In this document: one piece after another, positions 48,289 to 60,929 of the stretch
How the letters are laid out: every line of letters starts with the position of its first letter
How positions within the stretch are numbered: the stretch's first letter is position 1
Assembly: GCF_000182925.2 (NCBI RefSeq)
Contig: NC_026505.1
Coordinates: 5,022,001 to 5,086,000 of the forward strand
Direction: 5' to 3'
DNA from: Neurospora crassa OR74A
Lineage: Eukaryota; Ascomycota; Sordariomycetes; Sordariales; Sordariaceae
Length of the DNA: 64,000 nucleotides
Program-made: the position numbers and the translations under genes
Notes under the pieces: generated by a model
What the model saw: the letters and a program-made list of their open reading frames with translations, nothing else
What the model was told of the DNA's origin: nothing
Databases searched by the model: none

Positions 48289-49920
48289 GGAGTTGGCTAT
48301 GTGATATCACCAAGGTGCCATTCTCCTGGAGCCATCTAATCTGGAACATAAACTACCAGATCTTTACCGATAATGTTTACATCATTGCTCCCTATAGTCT
48401 TCGGTTTCGTGTAGTCTGTCATGATGTCCTTTGCTATTGGCAAGAGGCAAAAGGTGAAGTTATGTTGATGTCTGCTCGGGAGGATCCGTGATCGTCATTG
48501 CAATTACCCAAGACGTGAGCATCTACCGATCTTTGGGCGCATGCCATTTCCCCAGTAGATCGATCAACGTGACGGATTGTTCCGACATGGAATAGTAGTG
48601 TATTGCCAAAATGGGCTTCTTCTGCGACTTCCTCGTGGCAAAGCAATCTGAATAACGTGCAAGTCAGAAACGAGGAAATACAACCAACTATAATCATTAT
48701 CGTTCAATTCTCCACCATTGTAAAACCACGATAACGGTCAATCTCCCCATTGACACTTTGGAAATAATCATCACAGCGGTTGGGATAATGGATTGGTCAT
48801 CCACTCATGGCCACTTGGTTACTTTTGAGCACTATCAGAGGCAATGGAGAATCGTAGTCACCCGCCTCAAAACACTCGGAAATGAGCAATGGTACAGAAA
48901 AGGAAAGAGAGCAATGGCTCGTTGACGGATTGGAAAGAGGGCAGCGGCAGAGTCGCGAATGGCCGTTATGATGCAGCAAGTGGGTGTGGACAGAGGGGAA
49001 AACTAATGCAGGAACGAACACTTTCTCAATCTCTTCCTCTGCTCACTGGACGAGCAGCGCCTTTGCTCTCTCGTACTACTGACGCCTCACGCCGTACGCC
49101 CACAGACTTCACGACGACTTGCGCAATGCGGGGGTAAAGAAAATAGTAATAGTAGTTTTGACCAGACTGGCTCAACTGGGAGTCGTTAAGCGAATGATAT
49201 GCAAAAGGTCAAACGTCCGAAGTCTTTGTGACCGCTTTTTGCTTTTGTCAATTTTCTATAACGGGTTTTCGCAGTGTCGGCCGTCGGCGGTCGGGGACAC
49301 GGGCTGGGCATTGGAAGGAAAAGAAGCCAAAAGAGAATCCGATGGTTAAACCGCTGCAAGGGGAAATGATGCAGAGACGCCACGCGCCACGACCCGTCAA
49401 ACAGACAGGCGGTCCAGTGATGTTTGTGTGACTGGTACGTTGAGGCTGAGAGGAACGAGAATAGGCGGGACAACACTGCCCGACTTTGGTTTGTGTTTCG
49501 TTCGTTCAGTTAGATTGCTTGCCGTTGGGTTGGCTGGACAGGGTGGGTGGTGAGGGGTGCAGTGGTGACGGGAGTTGGTGGTGACTTAATTGTGGAAAGC
49601 GAGAAGTCGCGATACAAGGCAAGGATCAAGGAAAGCAGGGGGGGAAGACAACTGGGGTGTTGCGACGAAGCACAAAGTACCGGTACTTTACACCAGTACC
49701 GATGCTTAGTGCACTTACCCCTGCTATCTTCTGGGGTTTTGACAGGGCAGGCAGCCCCGAACCAGGCTAGTACGGTGGCCCAAGTGTGCCTTGGGTCGTT
49801 TATCCAAAAGTTCCAAAAACTTAAAGTCCAACCAGCTGCAGGCATTAGGCTTGCACTGGGGGGTGGAATCTTCCTTGTGCTAAGATAACCTTAATAAGCC
49901 GTCTCCTACAACGTCACCTC

Positions 49921-50010
49921 AACTCCCATCAACTCCCATCAACTCTCATTAACTCCCATTGACTCCCATTGACTCCCATTGACTCCCATTAACTCCCATT
50001 GACTCCCATT
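49921..50010 (+). repeat. Nine tandem 10-mers (RACTCCCATY)
   Basis: Nine units in perfect 10 bp register, AACTCCCATC to GACTCCCATT, with changes only at the first, sixth and last positions. They are followed by a looser TTCATTGC array to about 50046. The unit is about one helical turn. Confidence 0.9.
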
Positions 50011-50149
50011 GCTTTATTGCTTCATTGCTTCATTACTTCATTGCTTCCAGACTAGAAGAGTAGGGTGACAATGCAAATAGACCCTGTAGTTGGTTCTCCA
50101 AATTTTTGAATTGGGGTAAGGTAACAATGCAAATGGATCCCGCACTCCT

Positions 50150-50340
50150 CCCCCCCCCCCCCCCCCCCCCTTTCCCGGGCCGGGGCTAAAAAGAAAGAAA
50201 GAAAAAGAAGAAGAAAACGAGAAGAAAAAGATGAGAAGAATAAGAAGAAAGGAAAAAGAAGAAAACGAAGGCGAAAAAGGGAAAAAAAAAAAAAAAAAAA
50301 AAAGGTAGTGAAAAAAAGGAAGAAGAGAAAGAAGGAAGGA
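50150..50340 (+). repeat. C21 tract and homopurine stretch
   Basis: 21 consecutive C at about 50150-50170 are followed, after TTTCCCGGGCCGGGGC, by about 150 bases of almost pure A/G (AAGAAGAAAACG-type and an A run of over 20). It is a purine/pyrimidine asymmetric region like the one at 22085, with the same 21-base C run. Confidence 0.85.
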
Positions 50341-51803
50341 AGCTAGAAAGGTTGGTCAAAGTTCAAGGTCTGGGCGTGAGTATTGAATTTTGTAAGTGTA
50401 GTAGAGGTGTTGATATAAAATGGCAGACAGCTGGCTGCAGATGGGAGCTTGGACCAGTTTTATAAACGACCTAGGTCACACTTGGGCCACCGTAGGCTAG
50501 CCTAAACCGGGGTGCATTGAGGGTCTTGCCTCCACATTCAACCTCGCTGGTCTTGGCAGTCACGTCTCGCTTTCTGCTTTGGGAGGAAGTGAGAGCTCCT
50601 CCTCCCTTGTTGAGATGGATTCCTTCCATCTTCGCTTAGATCTTCGACAGGCAGTTACTATGGTACCAGACCAGACTGCCAGACGGCCAGTCAACGACAT
50701 TCATCGATGTGTTCAGTGAGATTTGACTTGTCGCGTTAACAGGTCAACCTCGGTACACCATCATCAGAAACACGCGCTCACCTCTTTCGCACACTGACTG
50801 TACACGGAACAATCACTGCTTTCCCCCCCGGTACCATCATGGTTTGTTTGGCGACTTCTAACCGAGGTGCGAGGTATCTCGCTGCCTGGTCTCTGGTCAT
50901 CTTCAGTCATCATCACATCCCGCTGGGTTGAGCCCATGAAAACAGCAGAATCCAAAAGTTGGCAGAATACCCTTCAGCTGAGCCCCAGCCCAAGGGAGGT
51001 CTCGCAAGATGCCATATTAAGAACCCAATTTGCCTTCCCGTCGATAGTTTGTGGGACGAGCAAACGCCGAGTTGGCCACAGTCATGAGTGTTTGCTGGTT
51101 GACACCGACTGACATGTTGATGTGGCTGTCACCCCGGAGAACCCTTCAAGCACACCGCAGGCACACCTCGACTTGTGGTAATGACGGTTCAAGCTGCGCT
51201 CTCAAGACAGTCCAAGACTTCAAGCCACGTCCCGCTATCCCCTTCCTTTGGCTGGCTGAGAGACAAAAGACGTACCTAGACTGCCAAAGACAGCCTGAAG
51301 AGGTGTATTGGCCAGCTGCCAAGGCCGAAAAGACACCCAGGCTGACCTTCAATGGGCCGATCAATGCCCAAGACCGGCGTCGAGACCCTTTCGAGACCCG
51401 TTGGAATGGAATCGGCGCAAGCCCCATTCGGTAGCGCCCGTCTGGTCTTAGATCACGTTGGATCACAGAGATCTCTGGGTAGCTTCTCCATCTAACATGG
51501 AGACACAGCTATATGCGATTGTTTCCCATCCCTTCCTGACTCAAGATCTCACTCATCCTTCTACTTCTTTGTCGAGTCATTTTGATGACTTCGTGGTCTT
51601 GTCTCAAGAGCCGATTCCGGTTGATCTAGTACCTCGGACACCTCGACATCACTTCGTCATTCCCCCCAATGTGGTAGTCACTCGTTATTGTTTTATATAC
51701 ACTTTTCATCGGGGTAACCTGGTGGATATACCCTTCACCTACAGTCTTTACTCATATCCTCATGACTTATTCGACACACTCACTGTAATATCCTTTCGCC
51801 AAA

Positions 51804-54800
51804 ATGAGGCCCCTAGGTCTCTTACGCTCTTTTGCGAGCCTTGCGCTCTGCACGGCAACATGGGCAATGGACCCAACGGATACCATTATGGATGCCGGTG
51901 AGTCAAACTCTATGTGCCTTGAATGTCCTATGAATCGGGATTGCTAACAGATCAACTTTGGCAAGACTCGGCTGCTGTCGGCTACCTCCCAACCCACAAC
52001 ATGGATCCAGCAACCATTGAGGGAGGCGCATTTGGCCAGATTTGGTCCTTCACAACACCGAAGAATCCTCTCAACCAGATTGAGCAGTTCTACTCTAAAC
52101 TCCTAGTCTACACACCCAAGGCTACGGGAAAGCAAACAGTCATTGCCTTCTCAGAGCAAAACCGCATTTACGTTCTCGATGCGGTGAACGGCACACTCTA
52201 CAGCAGCCGTGATCTGAGCGAGCAGGATCCCGCAGAAGCCCCTTTCATGGTGTCCGACTTGGGCAACTGCAACGACATTAGCGGAACAATCGGTATCACT
52301 GGTACGCCCATCATTGACCCCAACACAGAAACCATCTACTTCTGGGCCAAGGGCTACAGGGACGCAACCACGAAAGGCTGGAAGAACGGTGCATACCGTT
52401 TCCATGCCATTGATGCATGGACCTTGCAAGAGAGACCCGGCTTTCCAACCAACATTGAAGGCAAGTATGCCGATAACGACAAAACCCGCTACTTCAACGG
52501 TGGCAGTGTTCTTCAGCGCACATCCCTGAACCTTATCAATGGCGTGGTTTACGCTGGCTTTGGTGGCCACTGCGATCTGTTCAACTACACCGGCTGGGTA
52601 GTTGGCATGAGAGCTTCCAGTGGTGAGTTCGTCACAGCTTATGCCGCTGCTGGTGGTGATCGTGCCCCCAAACAAGATGGCACCTGGGAAGGAGGCGGTG
52701 GTGGCTGCGGAATCTGGCAGAGCGGTGCCATTCTGGCCTCGGACAACCCGAGTCGTCTCTTCTTCGCTACTGGAAACGGCTACGGAGTCATGGCGAACCA
52801 ACAGCTAGCCGCCGGCGGCAGAACCCACCTCGACACACTCTCCGAAGCCATCGTCAATATGGCCATCGATCCCGTCACTGGAAAGGTCACGCAACAAGAC
52901 TATTTCGAGCCATACACTTACCAAGCTATCGACTCTGCTGACCGTGACCTGGGTGGTGGTGGCGTTTCCATCTTGCCATTTGGCGGCGGTGGTGTCAAGC
53001 AGCTTGCGGTAACAGCAGGCAAGAACGGCCAGGCCTACATTTGCAACGCTGATAACCTAGGAGGCTACAAGATGGGCACCGGCGGTGGTGACAACATCAT
53101 CCAGACTATCACTCCTCCTCAGGGTACAGCCATGTTTGGAAACGTTGGCGCATATCCGCTTGAGGGTGGCTACATGTACATCACTCCAGTCGGTGCCCCG
53201 ACTTATGCCTACGCTCTTGGTTACGACTCAAGCGGAAGGCCGGCCTTCAGTGTAGCTGGTTCGACCCCTGACAAGTCGGCTGGAAGAGTTGGTACTGGAT
53301 CCGCAACCATCACCACCCTCAACGGCCAACCGGGAACAGGCATTCTCTGGATGAGTGATCCTGACAACGGAATTCGCGCCTACCATGCGGTGCCACGGAA
53401 TGGGCAGCTCGTAAAGATTCCCCTTCCCGCTACTCCAGTCTTGTCCAAGTTCCAACGTCCCGTTTTTGGCGATGGCCGGTACTACACCAGCACATACACC
53501 GGACAGATTCTGGCTTTCGGGTCCCCTGTCAAGTTGCCTTTTGACTGCGGTGGTCCTTTCAACCTCGGAGAGGTCCCCATCGGAACATCCAAGACGATCA
53601 ACGTCACTTGCACTGCCAAGATCACTGTCAACCAGATCACCAACATCACAACTGGCAACCCCCTTTACAAGGTATCCTTAGCCGACCTCCCCAAAACCGC
53701 TGTTACTGCTGGCAAATCCTTCACCTTCCCTATCAAGTTCGACTTGGGTGGGTACACGCTGGACCCTGGCAGCACAAGCTCCCCGACCATGCAACCTGGT
53801 GTGCAATCCGGCTCTGTCACCCTCACCACAGTCAATGCTGTTACGGGTTATTCGACTACACAGCCCCTTTCTGTGACCGGCAACACAGTGACAGACGGAC
53901 CATTTGCGGCCATCAACCCCAATGCAGTCGATTTCCAACCGCTTGTCATTGGATCAGCCTCTGCGGAAGGAGGATCGCAAAACACTGTGGTCATTCAGAA
54001 CTTGGGTAAAAGACCCATGAGAATCCTCGGGTATGCTTTCACCACCGATAGCCCTAACTCGGCAGCTGCTACATTTGCGAACGTCACCATCGATGGCACT
54101 CACTCTAAGCTTGATGCCGACGGTTTCTTCATTGCCGAGGATCTGCCTGCGATCGGTTCTACTGTCGCCGCTGGATCATCTGTGATCATTCACATGACGT
54201 TCCTTGCACCCAAGCTGGGTTCCTTCGCTACTACATTCACAGTCTTCACCGACGGTGGCATGGCCTACTCTGTCTTGACCGGTTCTGCCAACTCGCAGCC
54301 CATTGCTCTCCTGGAACATTCCACCAGCGAAGGCGGCTGGGTGACGATTCCTTTCTGCAATGACCCTACTCAAACTTGCACCTTCAATATCGACATGGGC
54401 ACTTCGCCTGGCTTGACCACCACTGAAGTGACCATTCGGTTCACGAACAAGGGCGGTTCTGACCTGATGATTGACAAATCCAAGCCCCCAATGGGTTCTG
54501 TCCTTGGTGCCCAAAATCCAAGCAGTGATCTCTTTGAAGGCATGGTAATCAAGCCTGGAAAATCCGAAAGTGCTACTCTCTTCTTCACACCCGGCGCTGC
54601 CCCTCTCAACGCGGATCCCATCGTTTACTCTGGCGCCTGGACACTGAACGTTAACGATCTCACTTTCGGCGTGCATGTTGTCAATTTCATCGGTACCCTA
54701 CGTGCCACCAAGGTTGGCCCGACACTGCCAGATGGATCAGCTCGCTTCAAATACCTTGGTTGCTACAGGGACAGCAGCGCCAATCGTCTTGAGACCACCC

Positions 54801-57800
54801 AGGCGCAGTTCCCTTCGGATAACGACAACGGAAAGTGCCAGCAGTATGCCATCACCAACAAGGCTGCCTTTGCCGGCACCCAGTACACCTATGAATGCTG
54901 GGTCGGCCGGAGCATTCCACCTGCAAGCCTGAAAGTTGACGACTACCTCTGCAACACCTACATCTGCCCCGGCGACAAGTCGCAGTTCTGCGGTGGTGTG
55001 GGAAGCTACATGATGATGTGGTATGACACCACCGGCTACTTCCCCGAGAATGGTACCCTCGCTCCCGCTTTCAGGCCCCCTGCGAGCAAGGCAGTTGTTG
55101 GTGACTGGGAGTATGCTGGTTGCCGTACCGACAACTCGGCATCCCCTGCGACCAGAGCCCTGAACGACCGGATTGTCGGACAGTCCAGCACCAACACCAT
55201 TGAGAGCTGCGCCCAAGCCTGTGCTGGCTTCTCCTTCTTCGGTGTTGAGTGGGGTGTAGAGTGCTACTGCGGTAACAATCTCAATCCTGGTAGTACCGTT
55301 GCTGATGAAAAGACCTGCAACTACGTCTGTGGCGGCGATCCGACTGAGCTATGCGGTGGTTCAGGCCGTATTTCGGTTTACAAGCAAAAGGGAACCGTCA
55401 TTGGTAACCCATCAACCGGCGTGTCATCTTCATCTGGGACAGCGTCTGGGACCGCTTCAGCCACTGCTTCTGCTTCTTCCACATCCTCATCTGCAATTGC
55501 TTCCGGCACTCCTGGAAACCCACAGTCTATTGGTCAATACAGTTCCTTGGGTTGCTACAGCGATGCTGTTGCCTCCCGCTCTCTCCAGGGCAAGAATACT
55601 CAGTCCAATGTCATGAGTCTTGATGACTGCGCTACGTACTGCGCTGGATACAAGTATTTTGGCACCGAGTACTCGGCTGAATGCTTCTGTGGCAACGACC
55701 TTCTCAACGGAGCTGCCCCGGTCACCGACGGCCGCTGCAACATGCTTTGCAATGGCAATCAACAACAAATCTGCGGTGGTAGCAATGGGCTCTCCATGTA
55801 CCAGCTCAACCCTAACGGCACCTCCAGCTCAGTCACCGCTTCTGGCTCGGCCACTCAATCCGCCACGGCATCTGGTACTGCCTCCGGCACCGCTTCCAGT
55901 TCCAGCACCGCATTGGCAACTACCACATCCTCAGCTGTCCCAACCATGCCGGCCGTATCCGTCAAATGCCCCGACAACAATAATGGTACATACCTCTCCC
56001 TCAACGGCAAGACCTTCCTCCTCGAGTGCTTCACCGACCACGAAGGGGGCGATTTGGCACTCGCCTACGTCGACAGTTACGCTCTGTGTGCCGAGAAGTG
56101 CTCCACCACCGACTTGTGCATGGCGTTTGCGTACGTGCCCGGTGGTACTGGTATTCAGGCCCCGTGCTACATGAAGAAGTCGGTCGGACGTGGTTTTAAT
56201 AACCAGGCTGTTTGGGGAGCTCAGATCATTGCTGTGGCTTCTGCCTCGACCACGACGAGTGCTGCTGCTACAATGACAAGTGCGGCGAGTGCTATGGGCT
56301 CGAATAGTGTTGTTGGTCCTTCTGGATCGGTTGTGACTGGTTCGACTGCTACTGGCTCTGCTACCGATTCCACTACCACCGGCTCGACTGCCACTGGGTC
56401 GACTGCTGCTGGTTCATCAGTTGCCAGTGCTACAGGATCGGACGCTATTTCTGCCGCATTGCCGGCCGTCTCCGGTACTGCCGCAACCTCAATCGTCGCT
56501 TCTGGTTCCGGCTCGGGTGCTGCCTCCGGCGCGGCTCCGACAGCGGCCTCCACAGTGGCTTCCGGTAGTGCTTCTGCCAGTGTTGCTCCCTCGGCCAGCG
56601 TTGCTCCCTCGGACATTGTTGTTCCTTCGGCCAGCGTTATCACTTCGGCCAGCGTGGTCTCTTCGGATAGTATTGCTCCTTCAGATAGTATTGCCCCCTC
56701 GGAGAATACTACTCCCTCGGCCAGCGTTGCTCCATCGAATAGTGTTGTTCCTTCGGACAGTGTTGCTCCATCGGCCAGCATCATTCCCTCGGCCAGCGTT
56801 GCTTCCAGTGCTAGTGTTGTTCCTAGTACTAGCATTGCTCACTCGGGCAGTGCAGCCGCCTCAGAAAGCGTTGCTCCTGCTGAAAGTATTGCTCCAAGCG
56901 CGAGTGTATCTTCTGGTTCTAACACAGGCGTCGCTCCCACAAACTCAGCGAGTGTCACTCCCACGAATAGTGCCAGCGTTGCTACTACGATTTCCGTAAG
57001 TGTCGCTCCCACTGCAAGTGATGCTCCTACTACGAGTATCACTCTCAGCGTCGCTCCAGGATCCAGCTCATCTACTACTGCTCCTGCGGTTGTCAGTACC
57101 ACTCTCTCTGCACCTACTGTCACTTCAGTCCCTCCTGCCGCTGGCACAAGTACTACAACCGCTGCGGCTGTCACGAGTACAGATCCTGCTCCAGTCACCA
57201 CTACCACCACTACCGCTACTAGTTCTACTACGAACACCACCCCAGTCTTGTTTACAACTAGTACAACTACTACAACCGCCGCCGCCGTTGCTACTACAGC
57301 CCCTACTCAAGCCACCACGACCATCGCCACTGCTGCCACTACTTCCACCACGAACATCGCCTCAGCCTCGCCTACAATTCCTGCTGTTGTGAACTGGGAC
57401 TACCAAGGATGTGCCAGTGACTCCAACACCGCCGCGCCTACTGCTCGCGCGCTCAATGGCACCTACCTATACGACAGCGCCGGCATGACCATTCAAAAAT
57501 GTCTTAACTACTGCGCCCAGCAAAACTACCCCCTCGCCGGCCTCGAGTTCCAATCCCAATGCTACTGTGGTCTCGAGTTCAAGCCCGGCTACAGCCTCGG
57601 CCAGACTGGCTGTAATCTCACCTGCGCCGGTGACCCATCAACACGCTGCGGTGGCCGCGCTCGTCTGGACGTCTTCAGACAAACTAACTACGTGACGCCC
57701 CGGCTCGTCAACCCGTCCGTGGTTAACGGGCGCTTGGCGACGCCACAGGGTTGCTTCATCGACAACTCAACGGCTCGTATTCTCAAAGCTCACTCGTACA

Positions 57801-58231
57801 CCAACAGCACGAGCATGACGGTCGAGATGTGCCACGAACGCTGTCAGTCGAGGGGCTACAGTCTCTTTGGCGTGGAGTTCGGCAAGGAGTGTTACTGCGG
57901 CAATTCGCTCGCGGACACGGCGGTGGCGGCGTCAGAGCTGTATGAGTGCAAGAGGTCGTTCTGCGTCGGTGATAAGACGGAGTTCTGCGGTGCTGGCTCA
58001 AGGTTGTTGCTTTACAGTATTCAGCCGGCTGGGACTACTTCTCCTGCTAGGAGGAGTATAGAAAGGAGAAACGAGGGGATGGTGAAGGTGAAGTTACCCA
58101 ATTTGGGCAAAGATGGGGAGTCTGATTATGAGTTGAAATGGGATGGTGATGGGGGTGTGGGACAAGTGAGAAGAAGCGGCTCTGGGCGGAAGAATATTGA
58201 GAGGCGATGGGGACGTAGTCTTGGACGGTGA
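51804..58231 (+). CDS. Giant secreted protein: beta-propeller, Ig-like region, five WSC domains
   Basis: Exon 1 (51804-51897) codes for a signal peptide, MRPLGLLRSFASLALCTATWA. A 53 bp intron (GTGAGT, CTAACAG) leads to exon 2 (51951-58231); the protein has 2124 residues. Order: quinoprotein-like beta-propeller (about 35-560, with AFSEQNRIYVLDAVNG and GGGGCGIWQSGA blocks); Ig-like repeats of the Hydin/ASH kind (about 560-955); WSC domains at about 963-1058, 1083-1180 and 1228-1320; an apple/PAN-like module (1365-1450); a Ser/Thr/Ala-rich stretch of about 390 residues (1455-1842) with SVAPS repeats; and WSC domains at 1845-1940 and 1963-2055. The WSC cysteine pattern is clear (GCYRD, ECYCGNN, CGGSGR). 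WSC domains bind wall glycans. The tail is basic (RRSIERR, RKNIERRWGR) with no GPI signal or membrane span, so the protein should be secreted or wall-bound. No catalytic function can be assigned. Confidence 0.92.
56570..56900 (+). repeat. SVAPS-type minisatellite in the WSC gene
   Basis: Imperfect units of 18, 24 or 30 bases coding for variants of SASVAPS, SDSIAPS and SNSVVPS. They lie in the Ser/Thr-rich linker, a probable O-mannosylated stalk. Confidence 0.8.
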
Positions 58232-58898
58232 TGATGATACTTGGATGTTTTTTCTGTTTTCTCTTTCTTCCCCGTTACATACTTTGTTGTTATTGCTAGA
58301 CATGCTGATAAGGTGTGCGCGGAATGATGTAATTATTAGTGGCTCGGAGGATACTTCGAGCAAAGGAAGCGTACGCATATACAAGTGTCTCCTAATCTAA
58401 TCATACATGTCGTCTTAATGTGTTGGAATCCTGATCTGAATCGCTTATATTGGTACAAACATAGTGATATATTTCCAAATCCATGCTTTATTTAGAGTTC
58501 ATCAACCACATCAGATGCATTCTCAGGGGTCCAGGAACGCTTTCAGGGGTAACAGACTCATATCCCTAACCCCAAACTCATCCAGCTTTGGCCCGTGCTG
58601 CCAAGCATTGGCCCCGGTTCGAGACTCCGCAGAGGCTCCAAAAAAAATTCCGGCGGGCGGCACAACGGGGACCGGCACCTCTTCGAGCCTCGACGCGGGA
58701 CCAGGACCTTGCGCTTGCCGGAGAAGGAACCTCGCTGCCCTCTGCCCGTCCGTGACAGACCTTCGGCCCCGATTTCCCGCGTGCGCCGGACCCTCTTCCT
58801 CAACCACCACTCCGAAGCGACAACCTCCACGGTCGCCAATTCCGAAACCAGAGCGTCCGCCCGAACGCCGGTTTCTTTTTTCGGTATCCTAATTCACC
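58232..58898. other. Gap between the WSC gene and uL5m
   Basis: 667 bp with the 3' UTR of the WSC gene and the promoter of the same-strand uL5m gene. The stretch from about 58600 is CG-rich, as often seen in leaders here. No other feature is seen. Confidence 0.6.
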
Positions 58899-60296
58899 AT
58901 GGCCAGTCTCCGCGGGGTCTCGCGATCGGCTCGCGCTCTTCAGCCTTTCTCTGCTCAGTTCGCCGTCCGAAGATGCGCCTCGACACAAACTGGTGCCGGC
59001 GCTGCTGCCGCTACTCCCAAATCCAACATTCCCGACCTCGCCGAGCTTGAGACACGGTCGGCATTGGACGCTCCCATCCCCAGCGAAGAGGACAAGAAGG
59101 AGTTCAGGCCATGGAAGCGCGCGGCCGACAGGAAGGCGAGGTTGCCTAGCAGCAGGTGCGTTATACACTCTCCCTCCGTCCCGTGGTTTACATAGCTAGC
59201 CACACACATGTATATATACATACATATACGCAAACCATAAACAAGATGTTTAAACGTTGCTAACCACCATGCCTCACCTCCTACCGAACAGATACCAATA
59301 CCACCCCCCCAAGTACAACCGCGGCCCCCTCCACCCCATCCAATCCCCTCCCTCCTCCGACCCTATCGCCCGCGACTTCGTTCCCGGCCCCTTCAACATG
59401 CCTCGTCTCAAGGAAACCTTCCGCACCGTCATGGCCTCGGACCTCATGACCCTGGCCTACATCCACACACCCCCGGGAACGCCCAAAAAGGAACCCACGG
59501 AGCGCTTGCGTGCCTGGGAGGGCGACTCGCCCTACTTCGCCAACCGTGCCCGCCGCGCGCCCCGCGGTGCCCCCGAGCTTCCCATTCGCGAGCGCGACAT
59601 TTCGTTCCGCAACATCCCCGAGATCAAGGAAATCACCGTCTCCACCTTCGTGCCGCTCGGTCTCAAGAACCCGGACTTGTTGATTGTGGCCCGGGCGGTG
59701 CTGCTGGCCATGACGGGGACGATGCCGGAGATGACGAGGTCCAAGAACAACGTGGTGCAGTGGCAGCTGCAGGCGAACAAACCGGCTGGTTGCAAGACGA
59801 CGATTTACGGAAACGCGGCGTGGGAGTTTATGGATCGGTTGATCCATTTGGTTCTCCCCCGGATCAAGGATTGGAAGGGCGTGCCGGCGAGTACGGGTGA
59901 TGGAAGCGGTAATGTGCAGTTTGGTTTGAATCCGGAGGATGTTCAGCTTTTTCCCGAGGTGGAATGCAACTATGATGTGAGTTTGTTTCTTGGGAAATGA
60001 TGGGTGGAAGAGAAAGAGAGGACGGAGGAGAACAAAAGTTTGGAGTTGGAGCCGGAGCCGAAGCTACAGTAGGGAGGGTTCTGGTTCCGGCTCTGGCTCC
60101 GGCTTTGGCCCTACCGTCTGCTTCGTCTTCTTGTTTTCTTGGACTTGACGACAGATTACTGACTTTCTATCCTCTCCAGATGTACCCCGCCAAGATGATT
60201 CCCGGTTGCCACATCGCCATCAAGACGACAGCCACCTCCGACAGGCAGGCTAAGCTTCTGCTCCAGTCCCTCGGCGTTCCTTTCTACAGCAACTAA
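58899..60296 (+). CDS. mrpl7: Mitochondrial large-subunit ribosomal protein uL5m
   Basis: Exons 58899-59155, 59292-59976 and 60180-60296 give 352 residues. Introns are 136 bp (GTGCGT, GCTAAC, CAG) and 203 bp (GTGAGT, ACTGAC, CAG). The N-terminus (MASLRGVSRSARALQPFSAQFAVRRCAS) is an Arg/Ser-rich mitochondrial presequence. The L5 body is seen in KNNVVQWQLQANKPAGCKTTIYGNAAWEFMDRL, then FPEVECNYDMYPAKMIPGCHIAIKTTATSDRQAKLLLQSLGVPF at the end, where bacterial L5 has its FPE and ...G..I.I.TTA..D.EA..LL motifs. uL5 sits in the central protuberance of the large subunit near 5S-equivalent rRNA. It is much longer than bacterial L5 (about 180), mainly through an N-terminal fungal extension. It is convergent with fes1. 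Confidence 0.93.
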
Positions 60297-60929
60297 GCGC
60301 CAAACGGGCTGTTGATCGTGAGAGGTTGAGAAAGGGACGAGATTCAAGGAAGGGGGATGAGAAGATGATGAACAACATCTCGCATCATGATAGTTGTTGG
60401 ATGACAATTGAGGAGGATGAGGAGATGTGTGAAACTTGTACAATACGAATACACTAACCACATAAGGACGATGTATGTTGGGTGTATATATACCTTTTGT
60501 AACAACATCACGAGGAGGAGGCTTATAGACGAAGTGGAAAGGAAACGGAAGAAGAACAATACCACCGGGTCTGACGGTCAAAGATCAAAGAAGTAGAATC
60601 ACAAATGCGTAAAACAATTGGAAGGGTGTCATCATTGCGTGAACTGGATTGTGTAAACGGACATCGTCAAGGGTATCTGCTTCATAAACAACTCCCAAGT
60701 CTAGAACCACATATCCATATCCCAGTCTAGCTTTGCACAGAACAGGTCAAGATATTATGACAACAGAACCCATTCGTCTTGATCAACCAAGGATCTCCAA
60801 ACAAAAAAAACCAAACGCCTTTTCCAATGCCAAAACCAAAACCATATCTTTTCAGTCCCATTTTCCTTTCATTTGGTCATCCCCATCATGAACCCCAAAC
60901 CCTCAACCTACTCATCCCCTTAGACAGCT
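60297..60929. other. 3' flanks of uL5m and fes1
   Basis: 633 bp between convergent genes, AT-rich compared with the coding parts. Nothing else is visible. Confidence 0.6.

Larger units (their letters stand above)
49764..50503. repeat. Inverted repeat flanking a simple-sequence core
   Basis: The left arm at 49764-49803 and the right arm at 50503-50462 (reverse complement) share AGGCTAG, TACGGTGGCCCAAGTGTG and GTCGTTTAT, with a 2 bp indel and a few changes. Weaker similarity continues inward for about 40 bases (CCAGCTG and CTGCAG blocks). The core of about 660 bp holds nine 10-mers, a C21 tract and a purine-rich stretch. It might be an old transposon or a duplicated, inverted segment. No coding capacity is seen. 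Confidence 0.65.
47223..51803. other. Intergenic region, about 4.6 kb, with repeats
   Basis: This region has the 3' flank of the secreted protein gene and the promoter of the giant WSC gene. It carries an AT-rich terminal-inverted-repeat element, a second inverted repeat, tandem 10-mers, a C21 tract and a homopurine stretch. I see no convincing gene. Confidence 0.6.
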
